Part shown: in pieces, positions 48,715-56,702 of the stretch | How the letters are laid out: every line of letters starts with the position of its first letter | Numbering within the stretch: position 1 is the stretch's first letter | Origin: Alphaproteobacteria bacterium | Lineage (GTDB): Bacteria; Pseudomonadota; Alphaproteobacteria; JAVJRE01 | Length of the DNA: 64,000 nt | Reading direction: 5' to 3' | NCBI GenBank assembly: GCA_040218575.1 | Contig: JAVJRE010000007.1 | Coordinates: 310,001 to 374,000, forward strand | Program-made: the position numbers and the translations under genes | Notes under the pieces: generated by a model | The model's input: only the letters and a program-made list of their open reading frames with translations | Databases searched by the model: none | Told to the model about the DNA's origin: nothing

Positions 48715-49092
48715 CTAGTCCCCCTGGACTTCCGCAGGAAGCGTATCGTCGCCGTGCGACTTGACCTCGCCCCGCTGTTTCTGATTGTGCGACTTCAACT
48801 CCCGCCGGGCCGCGTTGAACGCATCGCGCACCGCCACATACACGTCCTCATGGGCCGGGCTTTTCCCCACATGTGCGCCGGCGACAATATCCTGCCCCGG
48901 GACGCCGACCGTCAGGTGAACCTTATAGTGGTTCCCCTTGCTGTGGTTGCGATGTGGCGCCTCGATCACCACGCGGCAGTGTTCGATCCGCTCATAGAAT
49001 TTCGCGAGCCATTCCATCTTTTCGTTGACCCGATCAACAACTGCTTGCGAACGGTCCATATTGCGAAACGTGATCTCCAGGGGAATGGCCAT
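48715..49092 (-). CDS. HPF/RaiA-family ribosome-associated protein
   Basis: 125 aa. The beta-alpha-beta-beta-beta-alpha HPF/YfiA fold is recognisable: PLEITFRNMDRSQAVVDRVNEKMEWLAKF, HCRVVIEAPHR, NHYKVHLTVGVPG, and DVYVAVRDAFNAARREL. The usual role is binding the 30S decoding region to inactivate ribosomes in stress or starvation. A hydrophilic tail (KQRGEVKSHGDD) replaces the long-HPF dimerisation domain, so it is a short form. ATG 49092. It sits 33 bases after the baeRF-like gene and 6 bases before the persulfide dioxygenase gene, an unusual location for a hibernation factor. Confidence 0.85.
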   Translation of the reverse strand: MAIPLEITFRNMDRSQAVVDRVNEKMEWLAKFYERIEHCRVVIEAPHRNHSKGNHYKVHLTVGVPGQDIVAGAHVGKSPAHEDVYVAVRDAFNAARRELKSHNQKQRGEVKSHGDDTLPAEVQGD

Positions 49093-49125
49093 GCCTGATC
49101 CTCGTTTGTCCGTTGATGGAATGTC

Positions 49126-49590
49126 TTAGGACTGCGACTGCAGATCGGACTCCAGATGCTCCGTCAGCTCCTTAATGGGAAGATTGGTCAGATCCTTGGC
49201 AATTTCCGACTCTACCGTCGCCTGCACTGTCTTATCCATGGCCCGACGCAGGATGCCAAGCGCGCGCGGTGCGGCCACCAGGACCAGCGCATCGAAGGCG
49301 CCACGGTCGAGAGCCTGCTTCAGATAGTCCGCCAGATAGCGGACGAAGCGGTCTTCCTCCACGGTCTTTGGATCGCTTGGCGGCTCCATGGCGTGCGGTT
49401 GCCCGCGCGAGCGGTCAAAGGCGCGGCCCGGCCGATCACTCAGGATGTCCTGATTGCTCAGGTGTCGCGCCTCACTGACGAAGGCATCGTCAATGACCGG
49501 GCGAATCCTGGGCAGGCGCACATCACTGCAGAACAGCCGCGCCTTGCCGCCATCCGCCACCAGAATCCAAGTCAGTATCTTCCTGGTCAT
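49126..49590 (-). CDS. Host-attachment / baeRF-type (eRF1-like) protein
   Basis: 154-aa protein of the family annotated as host attachment protein, placed in the bacterial/archaeal eRF1-like (baeRF) group. ILTWILVADGGKARLF at the start, SDRPGRAFDRSRGQPHAMEPPSDP in the middle, and FDALVLVAAPRALGILRRAM with EIAKDLTNLPIKELTEHL at the end are the recognisable blocks. The group is predicted, not proven, to act at ribosomes. ATG 49590, 63 bases after the rhodanese gene. Its HPF-type neighbour fits a ribosome role. Confidence 0.85.
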   Translation of the reverse strand: MTRKILTWILVADGGKARLFCSDVRLPRIRPVIDDAFVSEARHLSNQDILSDRPGRAFDRSRGQPHAMEPPSDPKTVEEDRFVRYLADYLKQALDRGAFDALVLVAAPRALGILRRAMDKTVQATVESEIAKDLTNLPIKELTEHLESDLQSQS

Positions 49591-49653
49591 CGGACCTCCT
49601 GGTTTCCACCCGTTTCTTGTGCGCTGGTTTTGTGACCAGCGCCTTGATTCAGA

Positions 49654-51282
49654 TCAGGCTTCAGCCACACTGGCCGCGGTATTCTGCAGCGGCCCGACAC
49701 GGAAGCGATGATCGCCATCGCGCGCAATCTGCGCCACCAGCCCCACCTCCCACACCAGATAGTCACGCATGCGCTGGGCAATTTCGTCCGGGTGATGGTA
49801 AGGCTTCAGGGCCACGTCCCGCGCCTCGCTGGCCATGCGCTCGGGACCGCTGGCCAGCGCCCCGCCGGCCGCCACCCAACCGCGCGTTCCGCCCTCCAGA
49901 GTGAGCACCGACTTACGGGTCAACTGGCGCAGTGACTCCGCCGCCAGCCTGGCCAGAACATTGTCCGGCGAGGTCAGCACATAGACATCGGTTCCCGGCA
50001 TGCGGGTCACCGCTTCATCCAGTTCCGCGCGGATGGCGAACCAGGCGCCAGGAATATGCCCCTTGATATAGTCCTGGCTGGTCGCCAGATCGATCACCAG
50101 AGCCTCATCGCGGTCGATCATGGCGCGCAGTTCCTCAACCCGCAGCGGCGGCCGCGGGTCAAGCTGCAAACCGGCCAGGTTGGGTTTCCATGCACCACGA
50201 GTCAGAGTGCGGCCGACGATGCCGCCTTCCAGAACAAAGACCTCTTCCCAGCCCATCTGCAACAACCACGATGCCGTCATGGTCGCCCGCACACCGGTAT
50301 CATCCACCAGCACAACGCGGGCGCCGAGGGTGGCGATCCAACGCTCGGTCTCCTGCACCAGTTGCCCACCCGGCGCCGACGCCGCACCGGGCAGATGGCC
50401 GGCCTCATACTCCGCCGGACTGCGCACATCGAGCACATAGAGACTGTGGTCGGCCGATTCCCGCCGCAGGCGATCAAGCCCGGCAAGAGAGAGCGACCGC
50501 ACGCCGTAGCGCCGGGCCACCTCCGCCGCACACGCCTGGGCCCTGGCCAGGCCTTCCGCACTGGGGTCCGGCGCCATGACGTCGCGACCATGGTCCAGGT
50601 CAAACCCCGCCAGGGTCCAGCCCATGGTGCCATCTTTAAGGGCAAAAACCGGATTGGGAATGCCAGCATTGATCAGCGACTGGGCACCGATAATCGATCG
50701 CGTTCGCCCGGCGCAATTGACTACCACCGGAACACTCGGGTCCGGCGCCATATCATGGACGCGATAGGCCAGCTCCGCACCCGGCGCATCCACGCCGCCT
50801 GGAATCGACATGTTGCGGAACTCTTCAATCGGCCGGCTATCCAGCACCACCAGTGGCTTGCCGGAATCCATCATGGCCTTCAGGTCGCCCGCTTCGATAT
50901 GCGGCGTGCCACATTGCTGCTCCACCACCTCGCCGAAAGCCTTGGACGGTACATGGACGCCGGAAAACAGCTCATAGCCCGCCGCCTGCCAGGCGGGTAC
51001 GCCGCCATCCAAAACCGCAAGGTCGGAATAGCCCATGGCGTCGAGAACGTCGGCCGCCCGCTCCGCCAGCCCATTGCCATCGTCCAACAGCACCAGCGGC
51101 GTGGCGCGACGGGGCACAAGGTCGCGAATGAGGATCTCCAGCCGGCTCAGCGGAGCAAAGGCCGCATAGAACGGCTTGGCCGCGTGGTGAGCCGCCTCCT
51201 CGCGCACATCAAGGATGGCCAGCTCCCCTGGCTGGCGCAGCCGGGCCTTCAGCTCGGCGGGAGAGATTGAACGGCGGGCCAT
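49654..51282 (-). CDS. Four-domain rhodanese (sulfurtransferase)
   Basis: 542 aa with four rhodanese homology domains at about 5-105, 125-228, 262-360 and 378-475, followed by about 65 residues. Only domain 2 has the active-site Cys (C190 in VNCAGRTRS). The equivalent loops are LLDDGNG (domain 1), LVDDTGV (domain 3) and LTSPDN (domain 4), without Cys. LDVREEA, LDSRPIEEF, LDVRSPAEYEAGHLPGA and IDLATSQDYIKGHIPGA mark the domain starts. ATG 51282 shares one base with the stop of the cysteine-dioxygenase-like gene (TGATG). Likely transfers or scaffolds sulfane sulfur. Confidence 0.9.
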   Translation of the reverse strand: MARRSISPAELKARLRQPGELAILDVREEAAHHAAKPFYAAFAPLSRLEILIRDLVPRRATPLVLLDDGNGLAERAADVLDAMGYSDLAVLDGGVPAWQAAGYELFSGVHVPSKAFGEVVEQQCGTPHIEAGDLKAMMDSGKPLVVLDSRPIEEFRNMSIPGGVDAPGAELAYRVHDMAPDPSVPVVVNCAGRTRSIIGAQSLINAGIPNPVFALKDGTMGWTLAGFDLDHGRDVMAPDPSAEGLARAQACAAEVARRYGVRSLSLAGLDRLRRESADHSLYVLDVRSPAEYEAGHLPGAASAPGGQLVQETERWIATLGARVVLVDDTGVRATMTASWLLQMGWEEVFVLEGGIVGRTLTRGAWKPNLAGLQLDPRPPLRVEELRAMIDRDEALVIDLATSQDYIKGHIPGAWFAIRAELDEAVTRMPGTDVYVLTSPDNVLARLAAESLRQLTRKSVLTLEGGTRGWVAAGGALASGPERMASEARDVALKPYHHPDEIAQRMRDYLVWEVGLVAQIARDGDHRFRVGPLQNTAASVAEA

Positions 51283-51929
51283 CAGCGCTGCACGGCCCCC
51301 AGAGCGACGACCTGACTGTCGTCCAGATTGCCGGCGCCGAACTTCCACGTTGTGCCCTTTTCCATATCGAAGGCGACCCGCTCATCCAGCAGGTCGAGAG
51401 CACGACCATACATGTGCAGCATCAACGTCGGCGCTTCGCCTTCCAGGTGAATGCTGTGCACCGTATCGGGCATCAAAGAGACCGCATCGCCGTGGGCGAC
51501 GGTAATTCGTTCGGTCTTCTCGATCTGCCCCTTGCCGGGTACGGACCCGTCGTCCAGCCGGCGGTAGAACTGATTGTGTTCGCGCCCCTTCAGCCCGGCA
51601 ATGACCGCCCAGGTGGTGTGGTCATGGGGCGGCGTTTCCTTGCCTTCGCGACCGACCGACATATACAGGGTGAATCGGCCGTCGTCGTCGCGCGACAGGG
51701 TGTAGAGCTTGCTGGTCCCGCCGGCGCCCAGGGGGAAGTCCGCGGCCGGGAACAACCGCGCATCGGCTGTCAGATCAATCATCACCTGCTTGATGCGGTC
51801 AAGCGCGGCCCAGGACACGCCATCCTCGCTCTCGATGCGACGGATACGCTCTATGGCGGCGGCGATGCTGGCCTGGCGTCGCCTGGCCACGTCTTCCCGG
51901 TCGGCGAAGGTTGGTTCGGCGGTGGACAT
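51282..51929 (-). CDS. Cysteine dioxygenase-like thiol dioxygenase
   Basis: 215-aa cupin of the cysteine dioxygenase type I family, which uses Fe(II) and O2 to oxidise a thiol to its sulfinate. Iron ligands H102 and H104 (PPHDHTTWAVIAG) and H158 (VHSIH) are visible. The residue next to the metal site that forms the Cys-Tyr crosslink in mammalian CDO is not apparent. It could act on cysteine, 3-mercaptopropionate or a related thiol. ATG 51929 (MSTAEPTF). First gene of the sulfur/ribosome run; one-base overlap with the rhodanese gene. Confidence 0.85.
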   Translation of the reverse strand: MSTAEPTFADREDVARRRQASIAAAIERIRRIESEDGVSWAALDRIKQVMIDLTADARLFPAADFPLGAGGTSKLYTLSRDDDGRFTLYMSVGREGKETPPHDHTTWAVIAGLKGREHNQFYRRLDDGSVPGKGQIEKTERITVAHGDAVSLMPDTVHSIHLEGEAPTLMLHMYGRALDLLDERVAFDMEKGTTWKFGAGNLDDSQVVALGAVQR

Positions 51930-52165
51930 GGCGGGCTCCCTGTTGGACGGCGGCGGCGCTGACGTGGCTCGGCCCCAGTATGCCCCGCCCACCGCCCGCT
52001 GACCAAGGCCCGCTGACTTGGACCCGCTGACTTGGGCCCGCTGGCTCATGCGCAGATGCCGGCCGGCATGTTGGGCCTGTGCGGCGGCACTGGCATTGGA
52101 CGCCCGGTTTGGTGAAGCTGTGACGGCGCGTTTGTCGGTGTCACGCCAGACCTGTCGGAAATGCC

Positions 52166-53197
52166 ATGCCTCCAGTGCCCTCAGCGCCTCTAGCGCCATC
52201 ACAGACACCCTTTCCGGCCGTGCCCGCCTGCATCGCGGAACTGGCGGACGGGCAGCGCGCCGAATACGCCCTGTCCGCCTATATTGGTGGCGACGGAGCG
52301 CCGCTCACGGTGCCGGTGCAGGTCATCGCCGGCCACGGCCCCTCACCCGTTACCCTGCTGATCGCCGGCGTGCACGGCGACGAGCCCGAAGGTCCGCTGG
52401 CCCTGCATCACCTGTGGCGCACGCTGGATCCGGCTAGGGTGCGTGGCCGGCTCGTCCTGGTGCCAGTTGCGCATCCACCGGCCTTTCTCGCCAATCAGCG
52501 GTTGAGCCCGCTGGACGGCAAGGATATGAACCGCAGCTTTCCCGGTGACCCGGCGGGCAGTCCTACCCAGCGCATCGCCCACGCGCTGTGGCACCAGGTG
52601 GTGAGCCAGGCACAGTTTGTCTTTTCCATGCATAGCTGGAGCCGCCACGGCGAGACCTTGCCCTATGTGGAGGTGCCCGGCGCCGGCGCGCCGACCGCGG
52701 CGACCTGCTGGTCCATGGCGGACGGCGCCGGCTTTGCCCGCGTACGCCTGGTGGACTGGCCGGCGGGTCTGCTGGTGAAGTGCGCCAACGGCGCGGGAAT
52801 TCCGGCCATCGAGGCGGAGATTGGCGGCGGTGGTGTCAGCCAGGCAGGGTTCCAGACCCTCTATCGGGCACGGCTGGCCGGGCTGCTCCATCACCTGGAA
52901 ATGATCGCCGCCGCCCCGCCGCCGAGAGAAGGTCCGGCCGCCGCCTTTACCGCCCGCCATATCCCGGCGCCGGCCGGCGGGCTGCTGGATTGCGCTGTGG
53001 AACTGGGCGATCCGGTCAGTGCCGGCCAGACCCTGGCCACTCTCCGGCAACCCAACGGCGCGCCCATCACCACCATCACCGCACCGCTGGCCGGGACGGT
53101 TGCGGTGCGCTGGCGCTGGGCCACCGTGCAGCCGGGCGATATAGCCTTTACCCTGTTTCAGCCGGCAACAGCGCCGGTCAGCCAGCCGACGGAGTAA
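52166..53197 (+). CDS. AspA/AstE-like zinc deacylase
   Basis: Succinylglutamate desuccinylase/aspartoacylase-family zinc hydrolase, 343 aa. Zinc motif AGVHGDEPEGPL, the substrate motif DMNRSFPGDP, and the third ligand region FVFSMHSWSRHG. A C-terminal beta-rich, biotinyl-lipoyl-like segment (APAGGLLDCAVELGDPVSAGQ) is common in this family. Typical reaction is amide hydrolysis of an N-acylated amino acid or related compound. ATG 52166. First gene of a tight plus-strand cassette, 3 bases before the aldolase-like gene. The 236 bases upstream (51930-52165) hold the divergent promoters and no gene. Confidence 0.85.
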   Translation: MPPVPSAPLAPSQTPFPAVPACIAELADGQRAEYALSAYIGGDGAPLTVPVQVIAGHGPSPVTLLIAGVHGDEPEGPLALHHLWRTLDPARVRGRLVLVPVAHPPAFLANQRLSPLDGKDMNRSFPGDPAGSPTQRIAHALWHQVVSQAQFVFSMHSWSRHGETLPYVEVPGAGAPTAATCWSMADGAGFARVRLVDWPAGLLVKCANGAGIPAIEAEIGGGGVSQAGFQTLYRARLAGLLHHLEMIAAAPPPREGPAAAFTARHIPAPAGGLLDCAVELGDPVSAGQTLATLRQPNGAPITTITAPLAGTVAVRWRWATVQPGDIAFTLFQPATAPVSQPTE

Positions 53198-53200
53198 GCC

Positions 53201-54253
53201 ATGGTCATGCCTATCGACCTGCGCAGCGATACGGTGACGGAACCGGGGCCGGCCATGCGCCGGGCCATGGCCGAGGCCGAGGTGGGGGATGATTACTACC
53301 GCGACGATCCGACCGTCGCCCGCCTGGAGGCGGTGGCGGCGGAACGTCTGGGCGCCGAGGCGGCCATGCTGCTGTTCAGCGCGACCCAGGCCAATCTGGT
53401 GGCGCTGATGGCCCACACCCGGCGCGGCGATTCGGTGATCCTGGACGAGACCTGTCACATTCAGAACCATGAGGGCGGACACCTGGGCCCGGTGTGCGGC
53501 CTGACGGCGCGCCTGGTCCGCAGCGACCGCGGCATCATCGCAGCCGACAGCCTGGCCCGCGTCTTCCAGCGCAGCGGCGAGGTCCTGTATGCGCCCACCT
53601 CCCTGTTGTGTCTGGAGAACACCCACAATGCCGCCGGTGGTGTGGCGGTGCCACCGGCAGCACTGGCGGCGCTGCGGGCGGAAGCCGACCGGTTGGGCCT
53701 GGCCGTCCATGTGGACGGCGCGCGCATCTTCAATGCGGCAGTGGCCCTTGGCGTGACCCCGGACGAGCTGTTCCGTCATACGGATTCCCTGACCATCTGC
53801 CTGACCAAGGGGCTGACCTGTCCGGTCGGCGCCTTGCTGGTGGGTGGCCGCGACTTCATCGCCGCCGCCCGCCGCTGGCGTCAGATGGTCGGCGGCGGTA
53901 TGCGCCAGGCGGGCGTGTTCGCCGCCGCCGGGCTCTACGCGCTGGACAATATGGTGGCACGACTGGCCGACGACCATGCCGCGGCCCGCCGCCTCCATCA
54001 CCGCCTCGCGGCCCTTGGCTTTGGCGTCGAGGCCGAGCCGCCGGCAACCAACATGGTCTATTGCCGCCTGCCGCAACGGGTCAGCGACGGCACGGCCTTT
54101 ACGGTGGCTTTGGCGGCCGCTGGCGTCCGGGTCAATCCGCCGGGTGGCGGACGGTTGCGTTTTGTCACCCATGCCCCCCTGACCCCGGCCCATATGGACC
54201 AGGCGGCGGAGATCATCGGCCGCGTACTGGACGAAACGGCCAAGGCCGCCTGA
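53201..54253 (+). CDS. Threonine-aldolase-family PLP enzyme
   Basis: Fold-type I PLP enzyme of the beta-eliminating lyase/threonine aldolase family, 350 aa. DLRSDTVTEPGPAMRRAM at the N-terminus, AEVGDDYYRDDPTV, VHVDGARIFNAAV, and the PLP Lys in CLTKGLTCPVGALLVG. Such enzymes cleave beta-hydroxy amino acids to glycine and an aldehyde. ATG 53201, with a second in-frame ATG two codons later. It lies 3 bases after the deacylase gene and 5 bases before the creatininase-like gene, so it probably acts on an intermediate of the same pathway. Confidence 0.9.
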   Translation: MVMPIDLRSDTVTEPGPAMRRAMAEAEVGDDYYRDDPTVARLEAVAAERLGAEAAMLLFSATQANLVALMAHTRRGDSVILDETCHIQNHEGGHLGPVCGLTARLVRSDRGIIAADSLARVFQRSGEVLYAPTSLLCLENTHNAAGGVAVPPAALAALRAEADRLGLAVHVDGARIFNAAVALGVTPDELFRHTDSLTICLTKGLTCPVGALLVGGRDFIAAARRWRQMVGGGMRQAGVFAAAGLYALDNMVARLADDHAAARRLHHRLAALGFGVEAEPPATNMVYCRLPQRVSDGTAFTVALAAAGVRVNPPGGGRLRFVTHAPLTPAHMDQAAEIIGRVLDETAKAA

Positions 54254-54258
54254 CTCTC

Positions 54259-55116
54259 ATGCCCGAAACCCACGACCCGACACGCCATCCGGGTTTTCGC
54301 CGCTACTGGGCCGAGATGTCGGCCAGGACTTTTTCCGAACTGGATTGCAGCAGGCTGGTGGCCCTGCTGCCCGTGGGCGCGGTAGAACAGCACGGCCCGC
54401 ACCTGCCGGTGGGCGTGGATACCTTCCTCAACGACGGCATAGTCAGCCACATGGTCGGGCGGCTGGCGCCGCAGTCGCCGCTGGTGGTGCTGCCGACCCT
54501 GCCCATTGGCAAGAGCGACGAACACCTGGCCTTCGCCGGCACACTGACCCTGGATAGCGAGACCTTGCGCCAGGTATGGACCGCCATCGGCGAAGGCGTG
54601 GCGCGGACCGGGGTGCGCCGCCTCATCCTGTTCAACAGTCACGGCGGTCAGCCGCAGGTGGCGGAAATCGTTGCCCGCGACTTGCGGGTGCGCTTCGGCA
54701 TGCTGGTGGTGGTGGCCAGCACCTACGGCCTGCGCCAGTCCACCGGTGAAATGTTCGGCCAGGCAGAGCGCGACCACGGCATCCATGGCGGCGCGGTGGA
54801 AACCAGCATGATGCTGCATCTGCAGCCGGACCAGGTGGACACGGCGCACGTCCAGGACTTCACCTCCGCCGCGGCGGCCCTGGCCGCGAGCAACCGGCAT
54901 CTGCGGTTCGAAGGGCGCGTTTCCGTGGGCTGGATGGCACAGGACCTGAATCCGTTGGGCGCCATGGGTGACGCCCGCCTGGCCGATGGCGAAAAGGGCC
55001 GCCGGCTGATCGACGAGACGGCCCGGGCCTTGGCCGAGCTGGTGGACGAAACCGCCCGCTTTCCCCTAGAAATGCTGCGCAACAAGGCCGCCTGGCCGGT
55101 TGCCGACACAGACTAG
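54259..55116 (+). CDS. Creatininase-family amidohydrolase
   Basis: 285 aa from ATG 54259. Creatininase family metal sites: LLPVGAVEQHGPHLPVGVDTF, FNSHGGQP and IHGGAVETSMML. Known members hydrolyse creatinine, N-formylated compounds in flavin/deazaflavin synthesis or mycofactocin precursors; the substrate here cannot be read from sequence. Third gene of the cassette, 8 bases before the Rieske oxygenase gene. Confidence 0.88.
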   Translation: MPETHDPTRHPGFRRYWAEMSARTFSELDCSRLVALLPVGAVEQHGPHLPVGVDTFLNDGIVSHMVGRLAPQSPLVVLPTLPIGKSDEHLAFAGTLTLDSETLRQVWTAIGEGVARTGVRRLILFNSHGGQPQVAEIVARDLRVRFGMLVVVASTYGLRQSTGEMFGQAERDHGIHGGAVETSMMLHLQPDQVDTAHVQDFTSAAAALAASNRHLRFEGRVSVGWMAQDLNPLGAMGDARLADGEKGRRLIDETARALAELVDETARFPLEMLRNKAAWPVADTD

Positions 55117-55124
55117 GGAAGAGC

Positions 55125-56153
55125 ATGCTCCAAGCCCGCCAGCCGATCCTTCGGCGTTTCTGGTACCCGGTCATCCCGCTCGACCAGTTGAACGGGGGTC
55201 CGCGCGCCTTCACTCTGCTGAACACTCCCCTGGTCTTGTGGCTGACCGGCGACGGCAAGCCGGTCGCCATGCGCGACCGCTGCTGCCATCGCTCGGCCCG
55301 CCTGTCCGGCGGCTGGATAGAGGACGGTCATATTGTCTGCCCTTACCATGGCTGGACCTATGGCGCTGACGGTGTGCTGGTGCGTATCCCCCAGATCGCG
55401 GAAAGCGGCCGCAACGAGACCATCCGTGTGCCGTCCTATCGCGCCGCCGCCCGCTACGGCTATGTCTGGGTGGCGCTGGACGACCCGCTGACGGACATTC
55501 CCGACCTGCCGGAAGCGGAGGCCGCAGGCTACCGCCTGATTCAGGAGTTCTATGAGCCATGGCGCTGCTCTGCCCTGCGCCTTATGGAAAACTCGTTTGA
55601 CGGGGCTCATCTGAGCTATGTTCACAAGTCCAGCTTCGGCGATATCAAGAATCCGAAACCGGCCGACTTTACGGTGGAAGAGTTCGACGGCGGCTTTCAT
55701 CTGCGTTCCGAAAGCCAGGTGCGCAATCCTGAGCTCGGCAAGAAGACGACCGGCTCGGCCGAAGATGTCACCACCCGCCGGCGCCACCAGACCTGGTTCA
55801 TGCCGTTCTGCCGCAAGTTCAAGATCACCTATCCCAACGGGCTGGAGCAGATCATCTTCACCGCCGCCACGCCGATCGACGACGAGTCCATCCAGGTCTG
55901 TCAGTTCGTCGTCCGCAACGACACGGAAGCGGAGGTCAGGGCGGCCGATGTCATCGCCTATGACCGGCAGATCACCGGTGAGGACCGGGTCGTCCTCGAA
56001 GGCACCGACGGCGATGCGCCGCTGGACATCGCCCGCGGCGGTGAGTTCCACATGCCGTCGGACAAGCCTGGCCTGCTGATGCGCCAGCACCTGTCCCGCC
56101 TGCTGGCCGCGCATGGCGAATCCGAAGTCCGCCGCCGGACCGAGGCCGCCTGA
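55125..56153 (+). CDS. Rieske-type ring-hydroxylating oxygenase, alpha subunit-like
   Basis: 342 aa. An N-terminal Rieske 2Fe-2S domain (C53-x-H55 in CCHRSARL and C72-x2-H75 in CPYHGWTYG) is followed by a catalytic domain with the mononuclear iron region MENSFDGAHLSYVHKSSFG (H162, H167). It looks like the VanA/demethylase-type single-component oxygenases that hydroxylate or demethylate substrates with an external reductase; none is adjacent. ATG 55125. Fourth gene of the cassette, 3 bases before lptE. Confidence 0.9.
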   Translation: MLQARQPILRRFWYPVIPLDQLNGGPRAFTLLNTPLVLWLTGDGKPVAMRDRCCHRSARLSGGWIEDGHIVCPYHGWTYGADGVLVRIPQIAESGRNETIRVPSYRAAARYGYVWVALDDPLTDIPDLPEAEAAGYRLIQEFYEPWRCSALRLMENSFDGAHLSYVHKSSFGDIKNPKPADFTVEEFDGGFHLRSESQVRNPELGKKTTGSAEDVTTRRRHQTWFMPFCRKFKITYPNGLEQIIFTAATPIDDESIQVCQFVVRNDTEAEVRAADVIAYDRQITGEDRVVLEGTDGDAPLDIARGGEFHMPSDKPGLLMRQHLSRLLAAHGESEVRRRTEAA

Positions 56154-56156
56154 CCC

Positions 56157-56702
56157 ATGCCTCCCATGATCGCGCCGACTGGCAAGGTCCGTGACCCCGC
56201 TCTCACACGCCGTCATGTTCTGGCGGCGGCCATCGCCGTGCCACTTCTCGCCGCCTGTGGCTTTCAGCCACTCTATGGTGCGCGTGGCGGCGTCCCGGTG
56301 GCGCAGCAGATGGCAACCATCAAGATATCGGTGATCGGCGACCGGGCTGGCCAGCAGCTACGCAACTTCCTTCTCGATCGCATCAACCCGAGAGGCGAGC
56401 CGCCGCGGCCACTCTATCGCCTTGACGTCTCGTTCGGTGTGACCGAACAAGCCCTGGCCATCCGCAAGGACGAAACCACGACGCGCTCCAACCTGCTGCT
56501 GGCGGCCCGTTTCCGCCTGTATGGCAGCCAGGGCGCAGAGCCGCTGTTCGAAGACACTGTGTCGATTGCCGTCAGCTATGACGAGGTGGAGTCGGAGTTC
56601 GCCAGCCGTGCCGCCGCCCTGCAAGCGCTGGAGACCGGCAGCCAGGATGTTGCCGACGAAATCACTACCCGGCTTGCGGCCTTTTTCGCCGGTCTAGGGT
56701 GA
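56157..56702 (+). CDS. lptE: LPS assembly lipoprotein LptE
   Basis: Outer-membrane lipoprotein that plugs LptD in lipopolysaccharide transport. 181 aa with a lipoprotein signal: LAAAIAVPLLAAC, lipid-accepting Cys34, then GFQPLYG, the classic LptE start. A C-terminal ASRAAALQALETGSQDVADEITTRL helix is also typical. ATG 56157. In most proteobacteria lptE lies between leuS and holA; here it lies between a Rieske oxygenase gene and a flippase-like gene. Its TGA overlaps the next start. Confidence 0.9.
   Translation: MPPMIAPTGKVRDPALTRRHVLAAAIAVPLLAACGFQPLYGARGGVPVAQQMATIKISVIGDRAGQQLRNFLLDRINPRGEPPRPLYRLDVSFGVTEQALAIRKDETTTRSNLLLAARFRLYGSQGAEPLFEDTVSIAVSYDEVESEFASRAAALQALETGSQDVADEITTRLAAFFAGLG

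Noticed and set aside
52343-54193. Long minus-strand frame opposite the deacylase and aldolase-like genes (616 codons)
   Set aside because: Shadow frame with Gly/His/Arg-rich sequence; both opposite-strand genes have full family motifs.
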